This document shows, in pieces, positions 23,995 through 34,100 of a stretch of 64,000 bases of DNA. Both the position numbers and the translations under genes were made by a program. Position 1 is the stretch's first letter. Each line of letters opens with the position of its first letter. This DNA is from Bacteroidetes bacterium GWF2_43_63 (GTDB taxonomy: Bacteria; Bacteroidota; Bacteroidia; Bacteroidales; DTU049), in the NCBI GenBank assembly GCA_001769275.1, contig MEOQ01000028.1, forward strand, positions 57,986 through 121,985, given 5' to 3'. The notes beneath the pieces were generated by a model, which worked only from the letters and a program-made list of their open reading frames with translations, ran no database searches and was not told where the DNA came from.

Positions 23995-24356
23995 ACTCGT
24001 CAACCTCCGATATACACTCATAAACAAAGAATTTTTAAGTTAGTCCACTCAAAAATCCACTTGGCTTTTTTAGCGTTATGAGCTGAATATAAAGAACTTA
24101 GCTTTTCGGCACTGCAAAGATATACATTATTTCATTAAAAATCAAACCTTTTAAATAATAATATTAGTGCTTCATAGGCATGTATTCGCATTATATCGAC
24201 AGCCACCTTTCGTTTGCTTTTTTACTTTTTTAATCAAAAAAAATCACTCTTGACAAGACTCAAAGATTTTTGTACAATTCCATGATTTTTGTAGCTAAAA
24301 ACCACAATAAAACCGCGATTTTGTAGTTTTTTAACAACACGTTTTAATTTAGTCAA
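23995..24356. other. Element left end, non-coding
   Basis: This AT-rich region after the tRNA fragment contains no ORF. Runs such as TTTTTAATCAAAAAAAATCAC and GATTTTTGTA repeated at about 24267 and 24283 are seen. It is the likely place for recombinase arm sites, but none could be defined by eye. Confidence 0.35.
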
Positions 24357-25469
24357 ATGTGCTTTGACAAGATTCACATAGGAGTGTATTGTGAAATTGT
24401 CCAGGGAAAATACTTCCCTGAAATACCGCGGTTCAGTAACCGGTTGGTATTGGAAAATCTTGTCCTTGAGGCGCAGACTACCACGGTCGCAGTGATATCA
24501 GCAGGGGATAATCCCAATGCATATCTCGGCAGTATTGACCTGCTTGCTTTTGGTTATAAAAACAAAGATGATTACCTGACTGAAGTGGTAAAGCGACCAG
24601 ATGGGAAATTTGAAATTCAGATACGCCCTGTCAAAATCTATGAACTGCATGAGAGAATAAAGATACCCCTGTTTGGAAGCATTAAGAGCAAATACTATTG
24701 TGAACTGATTTGTGACGAATTTGAAAGAATTAAGATACGGGCTGGCTGGATGCTCGAATTCTGCAACGACCGCGATTTGGTATGCGCCTATGCGCTCAAA
24801 CATATTCAAAAGGCCAAGCAGTTGTTTGCCGAGTCCAAAAGAGCCCTGAACGAGATTCAGGAAACAATGGTTGCTGAAAACATCTACATTTTGATAATTC
24901 TGAATATTTTCATTGTCCGCACAATCCTTTTCTACCAGCACCTGTTCAGGCCCTACATCAATGCGCCGGAAGAAAAAAAAGAAATTATGTTTTTTGAAAT
25001 TCTTGAAGAAATATCATTCAGCAAAATCGACAAAATTCTGAAGGATTATCTGATGCAGAACCTGGAGTCTTTGCAAAAGTCTTTTCTTGGAAACACTGCA
25101 GATCCGGGTATATCCATGCTGAGAAGCTTTATCAATTGCGGAAAGACTTTTTCAAACAACATGAAGACCAATGAAAACATTGGCAATGTGAAATATCAAC
25201 CCATCAAAATCAATGGTCAGATCAACGTTCTGGTGGATATATTCACTCAGTTGATTGACCAACAAAGAACTCCCGATGGGCCATTCCTTGAAACCTCGCG
25301 CGAAAACCTCGAAGCCTTTTTAGTGGCTAACTTCGTTGACAGGAATAACAAGCCTTTGAGCTCACCCACTATTAATACTTTGTTGAAGCCATACCGGGTT
25401 GACAAGCATATCAAGCAGGACAACCCCAAAAGAATTGACCTTTCCGGCCTTTTTGAAACAGAGGAATGA
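24357..25469 (+). CDS. RteC-like protein of an integrative element (tentative)
   Basis: This 370-residue soluble protein is probably mainly helical. The centre (about 150-230) has a long helix pair with FYQHLFRPYIN. The C-terminus (about 285-370) has a W/G-poor but RteC-like layout: INVLVDIFTQLIDQQ, then ENLEAFLVANFVDRNNKPLSSPTINTLLKP. RteC proteins control excision genes in Bacteroides conjugative transposons. The match here is only by layout and context (first gene of the element, next to a helix-turn-helix gene). It could equally be a different element-borne regulator. Confidence 0.45.
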   Translation: MCFDKIHIGVYCEIVQGKYFPEIPRFSNRLVLENLVLEAQTTTVAVISAGDNPNAYLGSIDLLAFGYKNKDDYLTEVVKRPDGKFEIQIRPVKIYELHERIKIPLFGSIKSKYYCELICDEFERIKIRAGWMLEFCNDRDLVCAYALKHIQKAKQLFAESKRALNEIQETMVAENIYILIILNIFIVRTILFYQHLFRPYINAPEEKKEIMFFEILEEISFSKIDKILKDYLMQNLESLQKSFLGNTADPGISMLRSFINCGKTFSNNMKTNENIGNVKYQPIKINGQINVLVDIFTQLIDQQRTPDGPFLETSRENLEAFLVANFVDRNNKPLSSPTINTLLKPYRVDKHIKQDNPKRIDLSGLFETEE

Positions 25470-25483
25470 GCCAGCAAAGTGCA

Positions 25484-25516
25484 AAAAGGGTCTTTTCAGG
25501 TACCTGAGACCCTTTT
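25484..25516 (+). terminator. Hairpin after the RteC-like gene
   Basis: AAAAGGGTCT and AGACCCTTTT are perfect arms around a loop that contains the palindrome CAGGTACCTG. It lies 14 bases after the stop codon. The T run is short, so it could also be a protein-binding palindrome. Confidence 0.6.
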
Positions 25517-25611
25517 AAGACTAAAAGACCGTTTTTTCCTGCGTATTCTTGCTTTGGTTTTAGTTGCAACGAACCATCAACAGATTGTTTAACTTTTAAA
25601 ATCAAACCAAG

Positions 25612-25902
25612 ATGGACGTAATAACCATAGAATCCGAAGCCTTCGCCGCAATAGTCAGGCGCATTGACGACATTGAACAGAAAATTCTGGACATAGTAAA
25701 GAAAGCTCATAACCCGCTGGCCGATCGCTGGCTCGACAACTCAGAGGTTTGTCGGGTTCTCAGTATCAGCAAGCGATTATTGCAGACGTATCGCGATGAC
25801 AAAAAGATTCCCTTCTCCCAGATCCACCACAAGATCTACTTCAAAGCCTCCGATGTACAGAAATTTCTCACGAAAAACTACAAACCCTTGCTTGGGTATT
25901 GA
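25612..25902 (+). CDS. Helix-turn-helix (HTH_17/MerR-like) DNA-binding protein
   Basis: The 96-residue protein has an N-terminal short coiled coil (FAAIVRRIDDIEQKILDIVKKA), then WLDNSEVCRVLSISKRLLQTYRDDKKIPFSQIHHKIYFKASDVQKFL. The latter is the excisionase-type winged helix found in Bacteroidota conjugative transposons and islands. It probably acts as a regulator or recombination directionality factor of the element. It is preceded by a 142-base gap with a hairpin and followed by 548 bases without a gene. Confidence 0.8.
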   Translation: MDVITIESEAFAAIVRRIDDIEQKILDIVKKAHNPLADRWLDNSEVCRVLSISKRLLQTYRDDKKIPFSQIHHKIYFKASDVQKFLTKNYKPLLGY

Positions 25903-25975
25903 AAAACCCTCCAAAAACAACAAAATCACAAAAATGATCCGGCAATTTCCTCCGCCGGGTCATTTTTTTGTTTAT

Positions 25976-26160
25976 TTCCGGACGAAATTCGGGCAATTCC
26001 AGACGATTTTGGGCGTTTTTCAGGCAATTTCGGACGAAAATGGACGAAAACCGGGCAATTTTGGACGATTTTGGATAATTTTGGGTAAAATCGGGTAAAT
26101 CTCAGATGATTGTCAGATGATTTTGAGTAATTCCGGGGAGGTTTTGGGGAGGATATTGTT
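25976..26160. repeat. Degenerate GGGCAATTTTGGACGATTTT repeat tract
   Basis: About a dozen variants of the words GGNCGAAA, GGGCAATT and GGACGATTTTGG follow one another with irregular 9-13 base spacing. They drift into TCAGATGATTG/TTTTGAG variants at the right end. There is no ORF with coding character. The tract lies between the element's helix-turn-helix gene and the defence island. The remaining 26161-26327 holds nothing recognisable. Confidence 0.5.
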
Positions 26161-26327
26161 TTGGATTTGAGTGTTTTCAATTAAAAGTATCAAGCTTTAC
26201 TCAAAAAGTCATTCTGTATAATAACCAATTATTAGAAAAAGGGGGAATCTAGCACTCAGCTGAATTGAAAAAGACACATAGCTTGACTAATAATAGTTAA
26301 GTTGTTTGAATGAGCAATGGGAAAGGC

Positions 26328-26380
26328 TTTGAAGTATAGAAATCATTTGTCCTACTTTTGATTTGTATTCAAATATTTGA
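26328..26380 (+). promoter_or_regulatory. Promoter and palindromic operator of the WYL gene
   Basis: TTTG (26328-26331), 21 bases, then TACTTTTG (26353-26360) fits the Bacteroidota -33/-7 promoter with ideal spacing. Right at the expected transcription start is the perfect palindrome TCAAATATTTGA (26369-26380). It is placed where a repressor would block transcription, and the WYL regulator encoded 70 bases downstream is the obvious candidate. Confidence 0.55.
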
Positions 26381-26450
26381 CGTTCAATTCACAATTATTT
26401 GTATTTTAGCCCAGAGAAACATTCTGATAGATTGAATTGAAGAAAATATA

Positions 26451-27461
26451 ATGGCTACAAACAAGCATGCTACAATGAGATATTTGGCGCTGGACCGTTG
26501 CTTTAGCAACTTTGGCCGCAAGTACTTTGTTGAAGATCTTATTGTGGCTTGTAATGATGCTATTTTCGAATTTGCAGGAATTTCTGATGGAATAAAGAGG
26601 AGACAAGTTTTTGATGATATCACTTTTATGGAAAGTGATCAAGGTTGGGCCATACCTCTTGAGCGCATCAAAGAAGGCCGACGGGTCTATTATCGATACT
26701 CAGACAAATCATTTTCAATTACAAATCAAGGAATTAATCAATCTGAAGCAAAACAACTAAGCGAGACGCTATCGATTCTTTCCCGGTTTAAAGGCATGCC
26801 ACAATTTGACTGGATTGATGAAATACAAATTCGCCTGGTAGACACGTTTAAATTATCAGATCATTCTAAATCAGTAGTTGCTTTCGAGCAGAATCCATTC
26901 TTGAAAGGGCTAAGCCATTTTTCGGATTTATTTAATGCCATAAAGAACCAGAAAGCTTTAGAAATCGAGTATCAAGGATTTAAACAAGATAGCCCTGTAG
27001 AACTTGTTTTTCATCCATGGTTTTTGAAAGAATTCAATGACAGATGGTTTTTATTTGGTTTAAACGATGGGTACAACTCAATCTCGAATCTGGCAATTGA
27101 CAGAATAAAATCAATAAAAGAGTCGAAAAAAACATACATTGAAAACCTTGACATAGATTTTGATGATTACTTTTTTGATGTAATCGGTGTTACAGTGAAA
27201 GAAAATGCCAAAGTTGAGAAAATTAAAATCATTGTTTCTGATGAAGTCTGGCCTTATATTGAAAGCAAGCCGCTTCATGGGTCACAAAGAATTAAGCGAA
27301 AAACCCAATCGGGGGTAGAAATCGAGCTTACAGTGCAAATTAATCATGAATTAAATGCGCTTTTGTTTTCGTACATGGATGCTATTGAAGTGCTTGAACC
27401 AGAACCACTTAGGGTGTTGTTTAAAAAAAGGTCAGAAATCATTTATAATAAATACCTTTGA
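26451..27461 (+). CDS. WYL-domain transcription regulator of the defence operon
   Basis: The 336-residue protein has an N-terminal winged-helix region (about 1-75, RYLALDRCFSNFGRKYFVEDLIVACNDAI), a WYL domain at about 155-235 (LFNAIKNQKALEIEYQGF ... LVFHPWFLKEFNDRWFLFGLNDGYN ... LAIDRIKSIKE) and a WCX-like C-terminal domain (about 245-335). Proteins of this build (BrxR/CapW type) sit at the head of phage-defence operons and repress them until a nucleic-acid or nucleotide signal arrives. It is followed after 55 bases by the methylase-kinase gene on the same strand. The regulatory role is inferred from family and position. Confidence 0.85.
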   Translation: MATNKHATMRYLALDRCFSNFGRKYFVEDLIVACNDAIFEFAGISDGIKRRQVFDDITFMESDQGWAIPLERIKEGRRVYYRYSDKSFSITNQGINQSEAKQLSETLSILSRFKGMPQFDWIDEIQIRLVDTFKLSDHSKSVVAFEQNPFLKGLSHFSDLFNAIKNQKALEIEYQGFKQDSPVELVFHPWFLKEFNDRWFLFGLNDGYNSISNLAIDRIKSIKESKKTYIENLDIDFDDYFFDVIGVTVKENAKVEKIKIIVSDEVWPYIESKPLHGSQRIKRKTQSGVEIELTVQINHELNALLFSYMDAIEVLEPEPLRVLFKKRSEIIYNKYL

Positions 27462-27516
27462 CCTATGCGCTTGTACTGCACAGATGTATTTCACCTTTGC
27501 TTCATCAATCAAATAA

Positions 27517-29970
27517 TTGTTTATGATGAAGAACGCTAATACCATCTCGGCCACAACTATTGAGAATATTAAGACTCGCATTTGGTCAGTATTCAATGTT
27601 TTAAGAAATGAAAACGTTGTGGCAAGAGATTATTACATCGTTTTGTTTTTTTTGTCTGTATTTAAAGATGGTATAATTTCAAAAGAAACTCTTTTTTCTG
27701 AGACAGATCTGAAAAAGATGATTTGTAAAACAATTAACGAATCTTCAAATGAGACAATAGTTAGATACAGGCCTTTATTGGATAGTTTCAAGTCAGGTAT
27801 TGAAAACATGAGCGATATTGGAATTCGTGAGATTTTTCAGGTATTCCATGGACTTGATAAAAAGTGTCTTTCTGAAAATTTTCCAGATATTTTTGATAGT
27901 ATACTCTATCGTATTTCACAATCTCAAGGTCGATTTGGTGGAGAGTACATACAACCAATTGAGCTTACTCGACTCATTAATGCATTGGCTGGAAACTCTG
28001 CTAAAATATTTAATCCATTTGCTGGTTTTGCATCATTTGGGGTAATTCTGAACGATAATGAAAAGTATTTCGGGCAAGAAATTGACCAACGCACATGGGC
28101 TATTGGGACACTACGAATTTTGGCTCATGAAATAGGAAATCAGGTAAAATATATCTGTGATGACTCAATAAAACATTGGCCTAAATCATTAGAAAAATTT
28201 GACCTTATTGTTGCCAATCCTCCATTTGGAATGCGTATTGGGAATTATTATCATGACATTGCAGGTAACTACAGTACAGTTGAATCATTTTTTATTGATA
28301 GAGGACTATCGTCCCTAACAAAAAGTGGAAAATTAATAGCTTTAATTCCACAAGGATTTCTTTTCCAAAGTGGACAAGCACGGCAGCTGAGAGAGCGCCT
28401 TTTAGATCAGGATCTGGTAGATGCCGTAATTTCATTTCCTGGAGGATTGCTTTATAACACAGGAATGTCATTGGCAATTTTAGTTATTAGCAAGAAAAAA
28501 GATACTCCAGGTTTTGTTCGGTTCATTGATGGTACGGCTTTCATTGAAACAAATTCCAGAAGGGAAAAACAACTCAATGATATTGCTATGATTTCGGCCA
28601 TTTCTGACAACAAGAATGCAAAATTCGTTCGACACATTGAGATTGAAAAAGTTTGGGACCAGGATTATAACTTAAGTGTGTCAAGGTATTTTCGAAAGGA
28701 AATAGATGGAGTAAAACTCAGAGAGATTCTTGAGGTTGTGAGAGGCGAAAGAGCAAATATTCCAGCCACAGGAAAATTTATCCAAATTAAAAACTTGAAA
28801 GATGATAAATTCAATTTCAAGTTGGATCTTTCATCCCTAGAGGACATGGAATTAAGAAGGCCGGCTGTTCGTATGATTAATGAGTCTTGCTTGCTTCTGG
28901 CAACGCGATGGAGAACGATTAAACCAACCTATTTTGAGTATATTAATGAATCCTTATTCCTAAGTCAAGATATTCTCTCGTTCAAAATTGATGAATCAAT
29001 TGTTGACCTAAAATATTTAATCAACGAATTACATGCAGACTATGTCCTGGAACAGCTTGAATTTGTGAGAACAGGGGCTATTATTCCATCATTAAGGAAA
29101 GAGGATATTCTAGATGCCGTTATTAAACTGCCATCTTTAGCAGAGCAACGAGCTAAAGTTCAAGGTCTTTTTGAGCTTTCAAATAAAATTCAAAAACTTC
29201 AGGATGAACGTGATGCTTTGGCTCACGGAAAGTTAATCAGGCAATTCAATGAATTTTCTTCTTTAAAACATACATTGGGAAGGCCTCGGCAGAATATTCT
29301 TGATTGGTCAGACAATTTGCTTGATTTTTTAAATAGGAAAAATGAAGGATTTGAATTATTAAATAAGGCATTCGCTGAATTTTATGACATTGATATCATT
29401 TCGGCGTTAAAAGAAATCAAACGAGATACAAATTTCATTACTGACGTTCTTGAAAAAGGTGAAAATGGCCTTGTTCTTTCTGAATATGAAAAGCAAACAA
29501 TCTCGCTTTTAGAAATAAATAGCATTGTTGGTGAACTTTCAAATAATGGATTCATCTTTAAAATTAAAAAGTTGTTACTTAAAGGCGAAAAATTAAAAGA
29601 AAGAGGAATTTATGCGAATAGAACACTTTTTAAAATATTACTGGACAACCTCTTGACGAATGCTAATAAATATGCCTTTGACAAAAAGGCAGCAGGAAAC
29701 GATGTGATTATTGAATTAACAGTGGTTGAAACTTCTCTTTTGCTTGAGATTAAAAATAACGGAAAGCCTTTCCCGAAAAACTTCGATAGGGAGAAATTCA
29801 TTACCAAATATTCCACAGCTGACTCACAGAATGGTAGTGGTATAGGCGGGTATGACATTCACAGAATTGCAACAGAATTTAATAACCCAGATTGGATTTT
29901 ATCATTGAACAAGGACCCATTGTTTCCTGTGATATTTATTTTTCAATTTCCAATCAAACTAATAAATTGA
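27517..29970 (+). CDS. Adenine-N6 DNA methylase fused to histidine-kinase domains
   Basis: The 817-residue protein is an HsdM-like methylase in its first half. It has motif I NPFAGFASFG (166-175), motif IV NPPF (234-237, in LIVANPPFGMRI) and the family block GKLIALIPQGFLFQSG. Residues about 380-560 resemble a target-recognition domain with the usual 'LPSLAEQ' junction. The last 240 residues are kinase-like: a helix with FSSLKH585TLGRPRQNI, spaced like an HisKA H-box (L+2, P+5, I+9), and a GHKL ATPase with N-box LDNLLTNANKY (709-719), NNGKPF (747-752) where DNG is usual, and GSGIGGYDI (773-781). It abuts the receiver gene by two bases. I know of no described protein with this order of domains. 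Confidence 0.82.
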   Translation: MFMMKNANTISATTIENIKTRIWSVFNVLRNENVVARDYYIVLFFLSVFKDGIISKETLFSETDLKKMICKTINESSNETIVRYRPLLDSFKSGIENMSDIGIREIFQVFHGLDKKCLSENFPDIFDSILYRISQSQGRFGGEYIQPIELTRLINALAGNSAKIFNPFAGFASFGVILNDNEKYFGQEIDQRTWAIGTLRILAHEIGNQVKYICDDSIKHWPKSLEKFDLIVANPPFGMRIGNYYHDIAGNYSTVESFFIDRGLSSLTKSGKLIALIPQGFLFQSGQARQLRERLLDQDLVDAVISFPGGLLYNTGMSLAILVISKKKDTPGFVRFIDGTAFIETNSRREKQLNDIAMISAISDNKNAKFVRHIEIEKVWDQDYNLSVSRYFRKEIDGVKLREILEVVRGERANIPATGKFIQIKNLKDDKFNFKLDLSSLEDMELRRPAVRMINESCLLLATRWRTIKPTYFEYINESLFLSQDILSFKIDESIVDLKYLINELHADYVLEQLEFVRTGAIIPSLRKEDILDAVIKLPSLAEQRAKVQGLFELSNKIQKLQDERDALAHGKLIRQFNEFSSLKHTLGRPRQNILDWSDNLLDFLNRKNEGFELLNKAFAEFYDIDIISALKEIKRDTNFITDVLEKGENGLVLSEYEKQTISLLEINSIVGELSNNGFIFKIKKLLLKGEKLKERGIYANRTLFKILLDNLLTNANKYAFDKKAAGNDVIIELTVVETSLLLEIKNNGKPFPKNFDREKFITKYSTADSQNGSGIGGYDIHRIATEFNNPDWILSLNKDPLFPVIFIFQFPIKLIN

Positions 29971-29972
29971 TT

Positions 29973-31145
29973 ATGGAAGATAAAATTTACAATATTTTGT
30001 GGATAGACGATGAACATGAAACCCTTACTGGACTGAAAGGCAGAGCAAAGCGAAACAGCATTAATTTGATGCCATTTAAATCATTGAATAATGGCATGGA
30101 TGAATTGGAACGGAATTATTCATTCTATGATGGTATTTTGTTTGACGCTAAAATCTTTGAAAACGAAGATGATGTAAAAGGCACAGAAGACACCTACAAC
30201 TTATTTAGAGCAACGGAGCGGATGCTTCAAATTGACAAGAAGTTTGAGGTGTTTGTTCTTACAGGCCAGTCGGAGGCTTATGAAGACAAAACCTTTAAAA
30301 AAGCTTATACCAGGGTTTACAAAAAAGGCAGTGACGAGGAAATTGACCGTTTATTTAAAGAGATTAAGCTTTCTTCTGACAAACAAGAAGACACTCAAAT
30401 CCGCCATTGCTATAAACGTGTATTTGAAGTTTGTACGAAAAAATACATTGGTGAACATGCAGGGCATGATATTTTGAGCTTGTTGAAAGTCAATAACGAG
30501 GCTGATATTGACAATCACCTAAATACCATCAGAAAAATTATTGAAGACCTTTTTTTCGCATTCAATAAATTAGGCTTATTACCTGATGAATTTGTGAAGC
30601 CATTTGTTGCTTTAAATGAAAGCAGTAAGTTTTTGACAGGAAAAGGCTCAAATGAAACCTTATTTATAGAAAAGGGATATCGTCATTCACAAGAAACTCA
30701 TCTTCCACCCCTAATCGCATCGTATTTGAGATGTATTTTATCTGTAACGCAAGCAGGGTCTCATAGATCAAGTATTGATTTATATTTAAAGACCATCAAA
30801 ACGCCATACCTTTTCAAAAGTGTTCTTTTTCAGCTTTTAGATGTGTTGGTTTGGTTTAAAATGCATGTAGATTCTAATCCAAAAACTGAGAATTGGGTAA
30901 AAGTTGAAGCTGTTAAAGATATATGCGAGTCAACAGTTGAACTGATCCCCGGTAAAGTCATCAACATTAATTCTAAAGCGGGCTTTGCATTCTTCAAGCC
31001 TGATAATGGCTCCCCAAATGCCTATATACCAAGTGTTTTGGTTACTGAATTTTCCTTGTGTGAAAATCAACGAATTCTGACTAGGTATACTCCAAAGGGA
31101 AAGGGCTTGGAGGTAATCGAAATACAACAAGAGTCTGTGCATTAG
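29973..31145 (+). CDS. Receiver-domain protein with cold-shock-like C-terminus
   Basis: The 390-residue protein opens with a receiver domain with correctly spaced active residues: D12/D13 in ILWIDDE, phospho-acceptor D58 in GILFDAKIF, T97 in VFVLTGQ and K117 in RVYKKGS. A long helical middle (130-320) matches nothing I know. Residues about 327-387 (GKVININSKAGFAFFKPDNG ... YIPSVLV ... GKGLEVIEIQ) have the outline of a cold-shock/OB fold that binds single-stranded RNA or DNA. The start ATG at 29973 lies two bases after the methylase-kinase stop. It is the natural phosphorelay partner of that protein. Confidence 0.78.
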   Translation: MEDKIYNILWIDDEHETLTGLKGRAKRNSINLMPFKSLNNGMDELERNYSFYDGILFDAKIFENEDDVKGTEDTYNLFRATERMLQIDKKFEVFVLTGQSEAYEDKTFKKAYTRVYKKGSDEEIDRLFKEIKLSSDKQEDTQIRHCYKRVFEVCTKKYIGEHAGHDILSLLKVNNEADIDNHLNTIRKIIEDLFFAFNKLGLLPDEFVKPFVALNESSKFLTGKGSNETLFIEKGYRHSQETHLPPLIASYLRCILSVTQAGSHRSSIDLYLKTIKTPYLFKSVLFQLLDVLVWFKMHVDSNPKTENWVKVEAVKDICESTVELIPGKVININSKAGFAFFKPDNGSPNAYIPSVLVTEFSLCENQRILTRYTPKGKGLEVIEIQQESVH

Positions 31146-31166
31146 AAATTAAATAAATTTGTAGCT

Positions 31167-34100
31167 ATGACAAGCAGATCCGAAAATAGTTTTAACAGCA
31201 ATTTTAAGTTTCTTGAAGTTGACTTTTCATTGTTAGCCAATATCGGCACTTCTGCCGAATTTTACTGTTTTTCCGATCCAGCTGTTTCACTTGCAAAATC
31301 TCGTTTGTTCGGAGAGAAACTAACAGAACTCATGTTTGAATATCATGTTCTGATGTACCCAGAAAAAAATGATTTTAGCAATCGCTTAAGAGCTCTAAAA
31401 TACAAAGACATATTACCACCTACAATTACCAATCTTCTCTATACAATAAAAGATAAGGGCAACCATGCTGTTCATAACAATACCGGTACAAAAGAAGAAG
31501 CCATAACAATATTATCCTGTACATTCAAAGTGGCTAAGTGGGTTCAGGGTGTTTATGGTAAATCGAAAATTGATTTAGAAAAAATATCATTTATTGAACC
31601 AGAAAATCACGATGTGAGGCATGCTTTACAATTGCTTTCAAAAGAATTTTATAAGCTAGAAAAGGAGTTTGCAGAGTTAAAATCAAAACACGAAACGGCA
31701 AAGAAGCAGCTTAGTGATGCAGAAACGAAAAAATTAAAGGAAAAAGCTGTTTTAATTGCTTCTAAAATAGAGCTCGACGAAAGCGAAACCCGCATTATAA
31801 TTGATCGCCAACTAAAAGATGCCGGCTGGGAAGTGGATACTCAGATTTTGAATTTCAAGAAAAATAAAACTCTGCCAGAAAAAGGAAAAAACCTTGCTAT
31901 AGCAGAATGGCCAGTTGGCAAACTTTGGGCTGACTATGCACTGTTTTGTGGCTTAGAATTTATCGGGATAATAGAAGCCAAAAAGAAGGGCAAAGATGTT
32001 ATATCCGATCTTAGTCAGGCTCAAATATACTCTAAAAACGCTGAAAACAAACACACTGCTATTTTACTTGGGAAATGGGATGATTATAACGTTCCTTTTA
32101 TGTTTTCTGCAAATGGTAGACCTTATCATCCTCAGCTTGAAATAAAATCGGGGATGTGGTTTCTCGATGGCCGCAAAAGCACAAACCATCCTAAAGTTCT
32201 GCGTAATTGGTTTTCGCCAAACGATCTAAAAGCATTATTTGAAAAAGACATAGATAAAGCCAACAGTGATTTAAAGGAAGAACCATTAGATTACCTGACT
32301 GATCCAAACGGATTGGCCCTTAGGTATTACCAGTTAGATGCTATTGAAGCTGTTGAAAATGCAATTGCAAATGCAGATAAATTTGACAACAGAGCTCTCG
32401 TTGCAATGGCAACAGGCACTGGGAAAACCAGAACAATTCTTGGTTTATGTTACCGCCTACTCAAAACACATCGATTTAAAAGAATACTTTTCTTGGTTGA
32501 TAGAAACATTTTGGGACGCCAGGCTTCTGACCGGTTCAAAGATGTAATTATTGAAGATTTACAGGTGTTCTCCGATATATACGATCTTAAAGATTTAGAA
32601 GAAAGAAAACCTGATGTTGATACAAAAATACATTTTGCAACTGTTCAAGGGATGGTGCAACGAATATTTAATAGCGATGATGAAACACCTTCGATAGGCT
32701 CATATGATTGCATTATTGTGGATGAAGCTCACCGAGGATATATTCTCGACCGCGAAATTGATGAAACATTGATTGATTACAAAGATCAATTAGATTTCAT
32801 GAGTAAATACAAAATGGTTCTTGATTATTTTGATGCTTTCAGAATTGGCTTGACTGCTACACCAGCGCTTCATACAACTGAGATTTTTGGAAATCCGGTG
32901 TATCGTTATACATACAGGGATGCGGTTTTAGACGATTATCTAGTAGATCATGAGCCTCCGTATACAATTAAGACCGAACTTAATCAGAAAGGAATTAAAT
33001 GGGTGAAAGGTGAAAGGCCCACAGTGTATGTCCGGAAAACACAATCTGTAGAAGTCCTCGACGCACTGAAGGACGAACTTGGATTCGATGTAGAAGAATT
33101 CAATAAAAAGGTCATCACCGAGCCTTTTAATAAGGCAATTCTTGGAGAACTAGTGAATCATATTGATCCTGCATCGCAGCAAAAAACGCTTATTTATGCA
33201 GCCTCAGACAATCATGCAGATATGGTTGTAGATATTTTGATAAAGGAATTTGAAAAAGGTGGAATTGAATTAGAAAATGACGCGATTTTAAAAATTACCG
33301 GATCAGTTCAAAAACCCACTCCTCAGGAGAGAGTCGATTTGTTCAGAAATGAAAGAAACCCGAACATAGTTGTAACAGTAGATTTACTTACAACAGGAGT
33401 TGATATTCCTGAAATTTGCAATCTTGTTTTTATAAGAAAAGTAAAGTCTCGCATTTTGTATGAACAGATGCTGGGTCGTGCCACACGAAAGGCGGATCAT
33501 ATAAACAAAGAGGTTTTTAAAATTTTTGATGCTGTTGACCTATATAGCACGCTAGAGGAATTTACGACTATGAAGCCAGTTGTAACTTCAGTAAAAACAT
33601 CTCTTGAAGGACTTGTAAAAGAGGCTTTAATTATTAAGAAAAAAGATGTAGCAAAACAGGTAATTGACGAAATTATTGCTAGATTAAATCGTAGAAAAAA
33701 CAGAATTAAGGATGAAAATCTCGAATCGTTCATAAAGCTTTCTGGTGGTAAAACCCCTGAACAGTTTATTAAAAGCTTGCGAAAATCTTCAACAGCTAAA
33801 GCAAAGAGTTTAATAAATAATCATATTAACCTTTTTCGCTTTCTCGATAAAATGGTTCAAGAACCTGAATTACAATTCATATCAGAACATCCAGATCAAG
33901 TTCAGGATGTGGACCGTGGTTACGGAGAAGCAAAAAAACCTGAAGACTATATTGAAAGTTTCAGGAAATTCATTACAGACAATGTTAATAAAGTTCCTGC
34001 CCTATCTGTTGTTTGCACAAAGCCTAAAGAGCTTTCAAGGCAAACACTAAGAGAGCTTAAAAGGACACTTGACTCTGCTGGGTTTACTGCAACAACCTTG

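Noticed and set aside
23969..24357. Possible tmRNA on the minus strand, because the 3' end GTCTCTCCGCCA also resembles a tmRNA end
   Set aside because: No tmRNA 5' half, tag reading frame or paired acceptor strand is present up to 24357, and the terminator and context fit a tRNA fragment better.
25976..26160. Possible CRISPR or minisatellite array
   Set aside because: Unit length is irregular, there are no unique spacers and the words drift along the tract.
27517..29970. Frameshift or assembly artefact joining a methylase and a separate kinase gene
   Set aside because: One frame is open throughout with uniform AT-rich codon use and a TRD-like region linking the halves. No internal start with a ribosome site was seen near residue 560, although a sequencing check would settle this.
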